Below are positions 41,093-49,538 of a stretch of DNA of 50,790 bases, one piece after another. A program made the translations under genes and the position numbers. The stretch's first letter is position 1; every line of letters begins with the position of its first letter. The stretch lies in NCBI GenBank assembly GCA_002398825.1, contig DHBS01000031.1:1-50790 (forward strand). Direction: 5' to 3'. The notes beneath the pieces were generated by a model. The model was not told the DNA's origin and did not search any database. It worked only from the letters and a program-made list of their open reading frames with translations. The DNA is from Syntrophomonas sp. UBA4922. Its GTDB lineage: Bacteria; Bacillota; Syntrophomonadia; Syntrophomonadales; Syntrophomonadaceae.

Positions 41093-41974
41093 ATGAAGAT
41101 AGCTTTGCAGCGGCCTAACTTCAGCAAATGGATAGAACGCATCACCTGGCAGGACTTACTGGGAATTGTAATCGGCTCGCTCATTGCGGCGGCGGGGATT
41201 CAATGCATATTAGTGCCGGCTAATCTGCTGACTGGCGGCGTGACCGGGCTCGCTATCCTATTGCGCTATTCCACCGGAATCGAGGTGGGGATTTGGATCC
41301 TGCTATTGAACATACCCATATTTCTGGCCGGGTATCGTTTCATCAGTTCCCGTTTTACCATCTATAGCTTGTTAGGGGTTTTGGCTCTGGCGGGATTTCT
41401 GTATGTGTTCAAATATTTCCCCTTCCTAATCGGGGATCCGCTGCTTTCGGCCTTATTAGGCGGTGTATTGAGCGGATTGGGATTGGGGATTATTTTTCGC
41501 AGCAAAGCCTCCTCGGGTGGAACTGATATCATAGCCATTATTGTGAAGCGGTTGTGGGGATTCAATATTGGGCAAACCTCATTGGTCTTGAATATTTTTG
41601 TAGTAGGGTTGTTGGCACTGGTAATCGATATCAGTGTAGCCATGTATTCCGCCATCGCTATTTTCGTTTCATCCCAGGTCATAGATCAGGTCGAAGCCGG
41701 GCTCGGCGTAACGGAGACCACTTTGATTATTTCTCCTCATTATGAGGAAATCGCCTACGCCATTCTGCACCATTTACACCGCGGCTGTACTTATCTGCCC
41801 GCCCAGGGCGCTTACTCCGGACAGAATGAGATGCTAATCCTGGTGACTGTAGGCAGAATGCAATTGCCGCGCTTGAAAGAGATGGTCTTTGCCATAGATG
41901 AATCCGCCTTTATGATTATTACCAATAGCATAGAAGTTTATGGCCGGGGCTTTAAAGCCAGGAGCGAGTATTGA
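41093..41974 (+). CDS. YitT-family membrane protein (DUF161/DUF2179)
   Basis: A 293-residue protein: five or six membrane helices (about 25-205, with NLLTGGVTGLAILL and SKASSGGTDIIAIIV, two hallmarks of the family) and a C-terminal soluble DUF2179 domain (about 215-290; HRGCTYLPAQGAYSG, then MLILVTVGRMQLPRLKEMV, with DESAFMIITNSIEVYGRGF). Function is not established, and such families are numerous in Firmicutes. AAGGAGG ends five bases before the ATG. It stands alone between the divergent methyltransferase gene and the pilus cluster. Confidence 0.93.
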   Translation: MKIALQRPNFSKWIERITWQDLLGIVIGSLIAAAGIQCILVPANLLTGGVTGLAILLRYSTGIEVGIWILLLNIPIFLAGYRFISSRFTIYSLLGVLALAGFLYVFKYFPFLIGDPLLSALLGGVLSGLGLGIIFRSKASSGGTDIIAIIVKRLWGFNIGQTSLVLNIFVVGLLALVIDISVAMYSAIAIFVSSQVIDQVEAGLGVTETTLIISPHYEEIAYAILHHLHRGCTYLPAQGAYSGQNEMLILVTVGRMQLPRLKEMVFAIDESAFMIITNSIEVYGRGFKARSEY

Positions 41975-42057
41975 GAGTAAAATACTTATCGGCATAATCC
42001 GGTTACTTGGGGCGCTAAAATAAGGAGATCATTTGAATTAATGTAAATGTCGATTTT

Positions 42058-42073
42058 TTACGATGTTAATTAA
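42058..42073 (+). promoter_or_regulatory. Shared motif upstream of first Flp pilin gene
   Basis: TTACGATGTTAATTAA, matching 13 of 16 bases of the motif at 43725-43740 in front of the second pilin gene. It ends 35 bases before the start codon. Possible common control site. Confidence 0.35.
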
Positions 42074-42108
42074 AGTAATATATCTTTGGTGTGAGGGAGG
42101 CATCTGTG

Positions 42109-42267
42109 ATGGATATAATTAATCGTCTGATACATGAGGAAGAAGGGCAGGGCATGGCCGAGTATGTCATGATCTGTATGTTCATAGCTATTGTTGCCAT
42201 GGTAGGCTATCAATTTCTCGGTCAGGCTCTTAATACCAAAGTCAATACTATCGGCGGCAGTTTTTAG
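42109..42267 (+). CDS. flp: Flp-type pilin (first copy)
   Basis: A 52-residue prepilin. The short charged leader ends in EEEGQG, followed by MAEYVMICMFIAIVAMVGY: cleavage after Gly is expected, leaving Glu at +3 and a hydrophobic helix, as in Flp/TadA-type pilins. GAGGGAGG ends eight bases before the ATG (a GTG one codon earlier is also possible). It shares the EEEGQGMAEY core and an FLGQ/VLGNQ tail with the second pilin at 43912. Only five bases separate its stop from the end of the convergent lipoprotein gene. Confidence 0.88.
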   Translation: MDIINRLIHEEEGQGMAEYVMICMFIAIVAMVGYQFLGQALNTKVNTIGGSF

Positions 42268-42272
42268 AAGCA

Positions 42273-43529
42273 TTAAGGGTAAACGGAATAAACATTAGTA
42301 ATGACTATTCCACTGTTTTGGCCGGAGTAAACGGCAATGCCGCCCTGAGGGGACTTTCTCACCTGGGCTGCTCCTCCACTGTTGGTTTCGGTTACTTCAT
42401 AAGTTCCCGGAGCCAGTTCCACCGATATGGTCTGCCCGGCTTGTATGCTGCGTCTTATACTGCCGTTAGCCCCGCTGATGTTAATCTCAAAGGCAGTTCC
42501 TTGCGGAGCCGGTCCTTCCACATTTTTAGTTATCTGCAGCGTGCCTTTCACCGGCGCCGGGAAACGGTTGTTTATAGTCAGATAAACGCTTTGCCCGGAA
42601 GCTATAGATATATTCCCTTCGATGGATTTGCTGTAAGATAAGGCCCCGCCGTTTTGGGATTCCGTCACCTGATAAGTTCCCGGCGGCAGGGATACGGCGA
42701 TACTCTCCCCAGCCCTTAAGCTGTTGCGGCTCACTTCCCGGTTATTATCAACATCATTGACTACAAACTCATAGACCGCACCTGCCGGGGCGGCTCCGGT
42801 AGTTTTTATACCCACCACCAGCTTGCCCGGGTTAGGCAAGAGGTTAACCGATATGTTGGTAGGTTTGATAGGCCCAATACAATACACCGCTCCGCTCCAG
42901 CATTCCTTCTGGTTAATATCACTGGCCGGATTGATCAGTCTGAACATATAGTTGCCTGCTTTGGGGTTGGGGTTTTGCTCCGGGTTGTAGCGCAGAGTGA
43001 ACATCTCTCCGGGTTTGAGGGCGGGGATCTCACCGCCTGTTAAAGGCGTGTTGCCGGCCGGACTGCCTGCTTCAGTATAACAAACCTCCCACTTCACCGG
43101 CTGCGAGGTATCGGTGCTGTTTTTGGAGTTGACCACCATAGCATAGACCTGGCCGATGCCTTGCTCCAGTTCAACTGTTTCAGCGGGTAGGTAAACGAAA
43201 TAATAGTTTTCCGGGTTTTCAACTTTGACCTGATAGCTGCCCGGTTCCAGATCCTTCTGGAATTTATCCCCGTTTTTCATCACCGTGTTTGCGATTCGGG
43301 AGCCGCCCTGATAAATGCCTAAATCGAAAGTCTTATTCGCTAGAGACGCCGCATCAGCAGAATATGTCAGGTCGATCCTGCTCATAGGCAGGGTGCCCAA
43401 TTCCGCGAAGGCCAGTGCATAGCCCTGGATAATTTGTTCTTTGGGTTGAGGCTTTGCACAACCAGCGATAGTCAAAATGCAAAACATCAATAAAGCCAAT
43501 AGCAGGCATTTAACCACTTCTTTTCTCAT
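42273..43529 (-). CDS. Lipoprotein with tandem beta-sandwich repeats
   Basis: A 418-residue surface lipoprotein with a signal peptide and lipobox LTIAGC (C24). Residues about 40-130 and 140-230 look beta-rich (LEPGSYQVKVENPENYYFVYLP). Two similar units of about 85 residues close the protein (about 235-325 and 330-415), each with GKLxV-type start, APxGxxxEF, an RAGESIAVSLPPGTYQVTE or QAGQTISVELAPGTYEVTE motif and a YSGQ or ASGQ end: DUF5979/SpaA-like folds seen in surface and adhesin proteins. GGGAGGG precedes the ATG. It lies inverted between two pilin genes, so a pilus-associated surface role is a reasonable inference. Confidence 0.8.
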   Translation of the reverse strand: MRKEVVKCLLLALLMFCILTIAGCAKPQPKEQIIQGYALAFAELGTLPMSRIDLTYSADAASLANKTFDLGIYQGGSRIANTVMKNGDKFQKDLEPGSYQVKVENPENYYFVYLPAETVELEQGIGQVYAMVVNSKNSTDTSQPVKWEVCYTEAGSPAGNTPLTGGEIPALKPGEMFTLRYNPEQNPNPKAGNYMFRLINPASDINQKECWSGAVYCIGPIKPTNISVNLLPNPGKLVVGIKTTGAAPAGAVYEFVVNDVDNNREVSRNSLRAGESIAVSLPPGTYQVTESQNGGALSYSKSIEGNISIASGQSVYLTINNRFPAPVKGTLQITKNVEGPAPQGTAFEINISGANGSIRRSIQAGQTISVELAPGTYEVTETNSGGAAQVRKSPQGGIAVYSGQNSGIVITNVYSVYP

Positions 43530-43724
43530 AAAAGCCGGACCCTCCCAGATTTCGGGAAAAAATTAGCTTGCAGCCATTTATTCCATATTCCTATAATAAC
43601 TTTAAACTGCAATATATGGCAATATCGATGAGATTATTGTGCTTTTATCAGGTAAAATGACTAATTATTGTAGAAACATGCGATAAAATGAATCCTTTGT
43701 CCTATATTGGAGTAGTCAATTTTA

Positions 43725-43740
43725 TTACGATATTAATAAT
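43725..43740 (+). promoter_or_regulatory. Shared motif upstream of second Flp pilin gene
   Basis: TTACGATATTAATAAT; see the copy at 42058-42073. It lies directly upstream of a possible -35 (TTGACT, 43744-43749). Confidence 0.35.
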
Positions 43741-43743
43741 GGG

Positions 43744-43773
43744 TTGACTGCCTTATTTTCCCTCTTCTATTAC
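43744..43773 (+). promoter_or_regulatory. Possible promoter of the pilus operon
   Basis: TTGACT and TATTAC with an 18-base spacer, about 140 bases upstream of the pilin start codon. The -10 matches only four of six consensus bases. Confidence 0.35.
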
Positions 43774-43911
43774 CTCCGCTGTAGCCGAGCCGATTTTTGC
43801 CTCAGGGTCCGGTAAATACCGCCCTAATATTACAAAATTCGGCTAGGCAGAGTTTTGATGATGTGGGAAAATAAAGCTATAGTTGTATTTTTTTGCAGAG
43901 GAGGTGAAAGG

Positions 43912-44088
43912 ATGCTGAACACCCTGAAAAGACTGGTCCTTGAAGAAGAAGGACAGGGTATGGCTGAGTATGCGCTGATTTTGGTTTTCGTCGCATTAGT
44001 ATGTATTGTTGGCTTCAGAGTATTGGGTAATCAAATTAGCGATAAAGCTGAAGACATTGGGACTACGATAGAGACAGAAACACCATAA
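43912..44088 (+). CDS. flp: Flp-type pilin (second copy)
   Basis: A 58-residue prepilin: short leader MLNTLKRLVLEEEGQG, then MAEYALILVFVALVCIVGF, giving a cleavage site after Gly and Glu near the new N-terminus, and a short polar C-terminus. GAGGAGGTGA ends close to the ATG at 43912, although the frame opens at 43855. It is followed by a hairpin (44115-44146) and then by the peptidase, TadE, TadG and assembly genes, so it is likely the main structural pilin of this cluster. Confidence 0.92.
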   Translation: MLNTLKRLVLEEEGQGMAEYALILVFVALVCIVGFRVLGNQISDKAEDIGTTIETETP

Positions 44089-44114
44089 TTCATTTATCAG
44101 AGGTTTTGATTCTG

Positions 44115-44146
44115 GGTTATGCCTTGCCTTGATGCAGGGCATAACC
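44115..44146 (+). other. Hairpin between pilin and downstream pilus genes
   Basis: GGTTATGCC (44115-44123) pairs perfectly with GGCATAACC (44138-44146). No good T-run follows, so it may be an attenuator or RNA-stability hairpin that keeps pilin mRNA in excess over assembly-protein mRNA. Confidence 0.55.
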
Positions 44147-44219
44147 GGAGTCTTTAACAGGGGCTTTAAGGAGACTTGTTATTATTAATTATATTGATTT
44201 TGTCTGGAGCGATTTTGTA

Positions 44220-44711
44220 TTGTTGGCGCTCTTAATACCTGCCGTTGTATTTGATCAGCGGGAAAAGCGTATACCAAATGGTTTAATATTGTCTGGATTA
44301 ATACTCGGTTTGGTATGTAACTTTTATACCAGTGGCATGCCGGGGGTTCTATTCTCTTTGCAAGGACTTGCCGCCGGAATAGCCCTGCTTTTTATACCTT
44401 TCGCACTGAGGGGCATGGGAGCCGGAGACGTCAAACTGCTGGGTGTGGTTGGTGCCTTCAAAGGATACTTGTTTGCCTTCCACACCTTTATCGCCATGGC
44501 TTTGTGGGGCGGACTGATTGCTGTTATCCTGTTGATCAATAAAGGGAAATTAGGGAAGACTTTGCGAGGTCTATGGACAGGTATGATTCTGCATTTGTTC
44601 AAGATGCAGAAATTGCAGAAGACCATAAAAACAAACAACTCCGGAATAAGTTTTCCCTACGCTTTGGCAATCGCCCTGGGAGCGGTAAGCGCTTATTTTA
44701 TAAAGTGGTGA
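44220..44711 (+). CDS. Tad prepilin peptidase (CpaA/TadV-like)
   Basis: A membrane aspartic peptidase of at least 163 residues that cleaves Flp-type prepilins. The two catalytic Asp are in VVFDQREKRIPNG and GMGAGDVKLLG (GxGDxKL), with about four membrane helices. From TTG 44220 the first helix is short; no ATG, GTG or TTG lies further upstream in frame. AAGGAG at 44168-44173 sits seven bases before an in-frame ATT (44181), which would give a full first helix, so a rare AUU start is possible; GGAG at 44206-44209 is ten bases before TTG 44220. TadE starts six bases after its stop. Confidence 0.85.
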   Translation: MLALLIPAVVFDQREKRIPNGLILSGLILGLVCNFYTSGMPGVLFSLQGLAAGIALLFIPFALRGMGAGDVKLLGVVGAFKGYLFAFHTFIAMALWGGLIAVILLINKGKLGKTLRGLWTGMILHLFKMQKLQKTIKTNNSGISFPYALAIALGAVSAYFIKW

Positions 44712-44716
44712 AATTT

Positions 44717-45151
44717 ATGAAAAAGATTGTCAGAAAACTATTCCATTCTAAAAAAGCCCAGAGCATGGTGGAAATGGCCATAATGATGCCTCTTTTGCTG
44801 TTAATGTTCTTTGGTATTATAGAGTTTGGATTCATGCTGGGGTCGTATATGTTAATCCATGACTTGGCTCGGGATGGTGTCCGAGCTGGAGTGGTAGGGG
44901 CTGACAAAGTGGCTATAGAAAATTATATTAAGGATGAGGACCGTGCTTTTTTATTAGACACAGAAAAGATAACAGTTGAAACCTGGGTTAACGACACAAT
45001 GCCGGACAATTATACTAATCGCAAAGTAGGAGACTCCCTTACTGTAATAGTTAACTACAACTATAATCTTATCACCCCCATTATTAGTGGAATCATTGGA
45101 AATTCGGTCTCCTTACCGGCCAAATATGTAATGCGCATTGAAAAGACATAG
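44717..45151 (+). CDS. TadE-like minor pseudopilin
   Basis: A 144-residue protein with the TadE signature: basic leader, then KKAQSMVEMAIMMPLLLLMFFGIIEFGFMLGSY, with Glu at the expected position in a hydrophobic helix, and an extracytoplasmic domain ending in YVMRIEKT. TadE-like proteins are processed by the prepilin peptidase and needed for pilus assembly. ATG 44717 follows a weak GTGGTG that overlaps the end of the upstream gene, so expression may depend on coupling. TadG follows by 22 bases. Confidence 0.85.
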   Translation: MKKIVRKLFHSKKAQSMVEMAIMMPLLLLMFFGIIEFGFMLGSYMLIHDLARDGVRAGVVGADKVAIENYIKDEDRAFLLDTEKITVETWVNDTMPDNYTNRKVGDSLTVIVNYNYNLITPIISGIIGNSVSLPAKYVMRIEKT

Positions 45152-45173
45152 ATAGGTTCGAAGGGAGTATTAA

Positions 45174-46169
45174 ATGATAAGAATTAAAAACTTGCTAAAG
45201 GATGATTCGGGAGCAGTAATGGTGCTGGTAGCTTTGGCCCTGGTAGTATTGTTAGGCTGTATGGCCCTGGTTATTGATGCCGGGGTAGTATATGCAGAAC
45301 GCATGAAGGCATCGAATGTCATGGATGCTGCTGTTCTGGCAGGGGTAAGCGAACTTCCTGAATACCATGATGACCCATATGAGTACGATTCTTGGAATTT
45401 GGCTAGTCAATACATTGTTAAAAATGGTTTTGACCCTAACTATGTGGAGTTTATTCCAGATGATCCCAATGATTCCGGCAAACATACTTCGATCAAATTG
45501 AAATATACAGGGACACAAGATTTTTTATTTGCTCGTGTGCTTGGACCTGGATTTGATGAAGCCGAGGTTAAGGCTGCCGCTAAAGCCCGAGTTGGCAATG
45601 TCGGTGGATTTGGGCCGGGCAATGGGGTTATCCCTATAGGGATTGACGAAAGTGAGATGCCCCCATTTACCGAAGGAAGTAATCCCAGCTTTGTAATTAA
45701 AGAGGGCGGTGGTGGCGGAGATACCGGATGGTATGGTTATGTCAATATAGACGGAAAGAATATTACGAAAGATATCGTCCCAGGAATACAATATGGAAGT
45801 GAGAACCCTGTAAGCATCGGGCAGGTGTTGCCCGTTGTTCCTGGTAACAAACACGCCGAGGGTATCCGCGAGGCAATGAGTGAGAGGCTGAATGGCTGCA
45901 CCCATGATCCGGAATGCGGGATTGATGGCTATGTCTTAGGTTGCAGGAAAATTGTATATGTTCCAATCGGGTATAAAGATGATGGCGGTGGTGCTACCGG
46001 GAGATTTACCGTGACAGGTTTTGCAGCCTTGTTATTGGTAGAGCGGTGGGAAGAAGATGCGAACCAGGCGTTTAGAGGGGAATTCTTACAGCATATTGCG
46101 GCTTCAAATGCCTATATTGACGATAGTGCCGAAGATTTTGGGGTTTATGCCACCGAATTATGCGAGTAA
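45174..46169 (+). CDS. TadG-like pilus protein
   Basis: A 331-residue protein with the Flp/TadG N-terminal segment (LKDDSGAVMVLVALALVVLLGCMALVIDAGVVYAER), a pilin-like helix expected to span the membrane, and a large extracytoplasmic part. RMKASNVMDAAVLAGVSEL continues the family pattern. A Gly-rich EGGGGGDTG lies in the middle, and four Cys (about 240-330) could form disulfides. No von Willebrand A fold is evident, unlike many TadG proteins. AAGGGAG precedes the ATG. Confidence 0.8.
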   Translation: MIRIKNLLKDDSGAVMVLVALALVVLLGCMALVIDAGVVYAERMKASNVMDAAVLAGVSELPEYHDDPYEYDSWNLASQYIVKNGFDPNYVEFIPDDPNDSGKHTSIKLKYTGTQDFLFARVLGPGFDEAEVKAAAKARVGNVGGFGPGNGVIPIGIDESEMPPFTEGSNPSFVIKEGGGGGDTGWYGYVNIDGKNITKDIVPGIQYGSENPVSIGQVLPVVPGNKHAEGIREAMSERLNGCTHDPECGIDGYVLGCRKIVYVPIGYKDDGGGATGRFTVTGFAALLLVERWEEDANQAFRGEFLQHIAASNAYIDDSAEDFGVYATELCE

Positions 46170-46203
46170 CTATAAAATAGTGTAGCGAAGGGAGCAGGAA
46201 GGT

Positions 46204-46920
46204 TTGTTTAAAGGAGTAAAAAAGTACTGGTTTATTTCGATTCTGTGTGGCTTAATTGCTGCGGCTTTATTTTACGTTTTCCTGCAGCAGGTGGAGGAGC
46301 AATACCGCCCCGACGATCTGGTGACGGTAGTTAAGGCTGCTCAACCCATAGCGGCGGATGAAGTGATCAGGCTGGAACAGCTTATGACCGCAGAAGTGCC
46401 CGCTCAATATGCCCATCCCAACGGGGTTCGGGATACAGCTCAAGTGGTAGGCAAGATTTCTACAACCGATATAGCTGCCGGTGAGGAAATAATTAAGGAG
46501 AAATTGGTGGGCGAAAAAGAAAAAGTTGGCCGCCTGGCTTATAAAGTTCCTTTAAATAAACGTGCAGTTGCCATAAGTATTGATGAGACTTCAGCGGTTT
46601 CCTTTAATGTGCAGGCCGGAGACCATGTCGACGTTATGGCTACACTTGATATAACCGATCCGGCTGGAGGTGCCTCCTCCGCCGCTTTATTTGTGCTGCA
46701 GGATATTGAAGTCTTGTCAGTTGGAGCAAAAGGAGCCGCTGCTGATCAAAAAAATGGCGGTGCGGCTAAAACACTAACACTGGCAGTAAGCCCTGATCAA
46801 GCCCGTCCTCTGGTTCTAGCCACTGAACGGGGCGAGATCAGGTTGCTGCTCAGATCTCCGGTGGACGATTCCCAATATGTCCTGCCTCCCTTCAGAATGA
46901 ACAACTTTATACAACCTTAG
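46204..46920 (+). CDS. Flp pilus assembly protein CpaB/RcpC-like (SAF domain)
   Basis: A 238-residue protein with one N-terminal membrane helix (about 8-27) and an SAF/beta-clip domain (VVKAAQPIAADEVIRLEQLM at about 43-62, then TTDIAAGEEIIKEKLVG), plus the RcpC-type C-terminal part (RAVAISIDETSAVSFNVQAGDHVDVMATL, TLAVSPDQARPLVLATERGEIRLLLR). Members are thought to help anchor the pilus base; in Gram-negatives they pair with a secretin, which is absent here. The TTG start follows GGAGCAGGAAGG. Confidence 0.9.
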   Translation: MFKGVKKYWFISILCGLIAAALFYVFLQQVEEQYRPDDLVTVVKAAQPIAADEVIRLEQLMTAEVPAQYAHPNGVRDTAQVVGKISTTDIAAGEEIIKEKLVGEKEKVGRLAYKVPLNKRAVAISIDETSAVSFNVQAGDHVDVMATLDITDPAGGASSAALFVLQDIEVLSVGAKGAAADQKNGGAAKTLTLAVSPDQARPLVLATERGEIRLLLRSPVDDSQYVLPPFRMNNFIQP

Positions 46921-46976
46921 TTAAATAATCAATAGGTCATTATTATAGATGAGTATGGATACGAGAGGTGAAGTTT

Positions 46977-48161
46977 TTGAAAACCATAAGGGTGCTGATG
47001 GCAAGCGCAGATCCCGAAATCCGGGGTTATTTACTAAACATATTGGAAAGCGATCATGACATCGATGTGATTGGGGAAGCAGGGCAGGCCGGTGAGCTTC
47101 TGGAGATGATGCCTACTGCAAACCCGGAAATACTTATATTGGACGAGAACCTGGCTGAGGCTGACAGCCTGAGTCTAGCGGCTGATCTTAAGCTGAGATA
47201 CCCTCCTATCCAGGTGATCCTTATAGCGGAACAGGAAGACTTAAAGCTCTTCAAAAGAGCCATGCAATCCGGTGTCCGCCAAATTATACTGCGTTCTGTG
47301 GAGGCCGGTGAACTTCTCGGTTCGGTCAAAGATATTGCGGAGGGCTACAGGCGCAGTGTTGAAAACCTGCGAGAGCAATCTGAACCTGGCAAGGATTCCG
47401 CCGCTCCCGGTAAAGCGCAGCCGCAATTAAAGGCCTCACAGATTATAACTGTCTTCGGAAATAAAGGCGGTATTGGCAAGAGCCTTATTGCCTGCAATCT
47501 GGCAGTAGCCGCTGCAACGCGCTACAAAGATCAGGTGGCTCTGGTGGATCTGGACTTGCAGTTCGGGGATATAAGCCTGATGATGAATATCAATCCGCGC
47601 AAGACCATTGCCGAGCTGATGCAGGAATCAGGCGAACTGACGGCTGATCTGGTCGACGAATACTTTTATGAGCGCAGCGGGGTTAAGGTTTTGGCTGCGC
47701 CCCATAAGCCTGAACTGGGTGAACTGGTAACTTCCTTCGGAGCCGAGACCGTGCTAAAACTGTGCAGGAAGATGTATACCTATACTTTCCTTGATACCCC
47801 TACCTTCCTGGACGATACTACGCTCACCGCCCTGGAAATGTCGGATGTGGTTTTGCTTTTGATATCTCTGGATATACCGACCATCAAAAACATAAAAAAA
47901 GGCATTGATGTATTAGATTCTCTGAAGCTGCTGCCCCGAACCAAATTGATTCTTAACCGCTCGTCATCACTATCGGTAGGCCTTGAACCCCAGGATGTAG
48001 AACAGGTTCTGGGCATGAAGATTGCAGCTTCTATCCCCAGCGATTTTAAGATGACCGTGTCATCCATCAACCGGGGCATGCCGTTCTACAACATGAGCCC
48101 CAAGGCCCCCATATCCAGGAGCATTGTTGAATTGTTCGATCTAATCGATAAGGCTAAATAA
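46977..48161 (+). CDS. CpaE-like receiver/ParA-family ATPase
   Basis: A 394-residue protein: N-terminal receiver-like domain (about 3-120) and a MinD/ParA ATPase (about 152-390). The deviant Walker A is K163-GGIGKS (VFGNKGGIGKSLIACN), with VDLDLQFGDIS downstream. The receiver keeps an Asp in LILDEN but lacks the usual switch Thr and Lys, so it may not be phosphorylated. CpaE/TadZ proteins place the Tad machine at the right site in the cell. AGAGGTG fits TTG at 46977; an in-frame GTG at 46968 overlaps that site. Confidence 0.9.
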   Translation: MKTIRVLMASADPEIRGYLLNILESDHDIDVIGEAGQAGELLEMMPTANPEILILDENLAEADSLSLAADLKLRYPPIQVILIAEQEDLKLFKRAMQSGVRQIILRSVEAGELLGSVKDIAEGYRRSVENLREQSEPGKDSAAPGKAQPQLKASQIITVFGNKGGIGKSLIACNLAVAAATRYKDQVALVDLDLQFGDISLMMNINPRKTIAELMQESGELTADLVDEYFYERSGVKVLAAPHKPELGELVTSFGAETVLKLCRKMYTYTFLDTPTFLDDTTLTALEMSDVVLLLISLDIPTIKNIKKGIDVLDSLKLLPRTKLILNRSSSLSVGLEPQDVEQVLGMKIAASIPSDFKMTVSSINRGMPFYNMSPKAPISRSIVELFDLIDKAK

Positions 48162-48186
48162 AGTAATAAGTAAGGTTGGATGCGTA

Positions 48187-49509
48187 ATGTCACTATTGAG
48201 CAGATTGCAAAACGATCAGGTTGTAAGTCCTGTTATAACCAAGGAGGCCGCCACATCCCGCTACCTGGATATTGTTTACCGCATACACCGGGAGATAATC
48301 CGCGAAATGGGGCAGGAATCCTTAAATAACCGCAAGCGCGAAGATATTGAGAGTAAGATTCGCGGCATCTCTGATACCATTTTCGAGAGTGAATACGACA
48401 ACCTGCCGCGCAGCGAAAGAGAAGTCATTCTTAATCAGGTTATCGACGAGGTCCTGGCATATGGGCCTTTGAGCCCGTTATTGAGAGACGACAGCATATC
48501 AGAAATCATGGTAAATGGTCCTAAGCAGGTCTTTGTGGAAAGGCGCGGTAAAATTGAAAAGGTAAAAGTCGTCTTTCGGGATAATTTGCACTTACATACG
48601 GTTATTGAGAGAATAATCTCTCCCTTGGGACGCCGCCTGGATGAGAGCTCGCCCATGGTAGACGCCAGACTTCCTGATGGATCCCGTGTAAATGCTATAA
48701 TACCTCCCCTGGCCATTAACGGGTGTGTCCTGACCATACGCAAATTCTCCAAAAATCTACTGAAAACTGCCGATTTGATCAGAAACAATACCATGAGTTC
48801 TCATATGGCCAAATTCCTGGAAGCCTGTGTTAAAGGCCGCATGTCCATGATCGTTTCAGGCGGCACCGGCGCTGGGAAAACCAGTACCTTAAATATAATA
48901 TCCGGCTTCATTCCTCACGATGAAAGGATCATTACTATAGAAGACTCGGCTGAATTGGTCTTAAACCAGGAACATGTGGTGACACTGGAGACCCGCCCTT
49001 CAAATATCGACAACCGGGGTGAGGTATCTATCCGTGACTTAGTGCGCAACTCCCTGCGCATGCGCCCTGACCGCATTGTGGTCGGCGAGGTGCGCGGCGG
49101 TGAGGCCTTGGACATGCTGCAGGCCATGAACACCGGTCATGACGGTTCTCTTTCCACGGCTCACGCCAACTCCCCGCGGGATATGTTATCCCGCCTCGAA
49201 ACCATGGTCTTGATGGCGGGTATGGAAATGCCGATGAAAGCCATCCGGGAGCAGATCGCCTCGGCTATTGATTTTATCGTCCATCAGAGCCGAATGTCAG
49301 ACGGCACCCGGAAAATAACCCATATCACTGAAGTGGTGGGGATGGAGACCGACATTATCACTTTGCAGGATATCTTTATCTTTGATCAGACCGGAATCGA
49401 TGAGCGCGGCAGGGTGCAGGGCCGACACCGGGCTACCGGCATCAAACCCAAATGTTTGGATAAATTGAAAACCGCTGGTATTATCATCCCGGACGAGTTT
49501 TTTGCATAA
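48187..49509 (+). CDS. tadA: Tad pilus assembly ATPase (TadA/CpaF)
   Basis: A 440-residue secretion NTPase of the type II/IV family powering pilus assembly. Walker A is GGTGAGKTS (residues 225-233), the Asp box is ITIEDSAELVL, Walker B is LRMRPDRIVVGEVRGGEALDMLQAMNTGHDGSLSTAHAN (conserved parts RPDRIVVGEVRG and TGHDGSLSTAHA). The N-terminal LLRDDSISEIMVNGP is typical of CpaF. The ATG has only a weak AAGGTTGG upstream. tadB starts 29 bases after its stop codon. Confidence 0.95.
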   Translation: MSLLSRLQNDQVVSPVITKEAATSRYLDIVYRIHREIIREMGQESLNNRKREDIESKIRGISDTIFESEYDNLPRSEREVILNQVIDEVLAYGPLSPLLRDDSISEIMVNGPKQVFVERRGKIEKVKVVFRDNLHLHTVIERIISPLGRRLDESSPMVDARLPDGSRVNAIIPPLAINGCVLTIRKFSKNLLKTADLIRNNTMSSHMAKFLEACVKGRMSMIVSGGTGAGKTSTLNIISGFIPHDERIITIEDSAELVLNQEHVVTLETRPSNIDNRGEVSIRDLVRNSLRMRPDRIVVGEVRGGEALDMLQAMNTGHDGSLSTAHANSPRDMLSRLETMVLMAGMEMPMKAIREQIASAIDFIVHQSRMSDGTRKITHITEVVGMETDIITLQDIFIFDQTGIDERGRVQGRHRATGIKPKCLDKLKTAGIIIPDEFFA

Positions 49510-49538
49510 AGGCTACTGAAAGGGGAGGACAAGGTTAG

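Larger units (their letters stand above)
43530..43911. other. Divergent control region (lipoprotein / second pilin)
   Basis: About 380 AT-rich bases. It contains the motif shared with the first pilin leader (43725-43740) and a TTGACT-N18-TATTAC pair (43744-43773) that could be the promoter of the second pilin gene. No gene or strong hairpin is seen. Confidence 0.45.
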
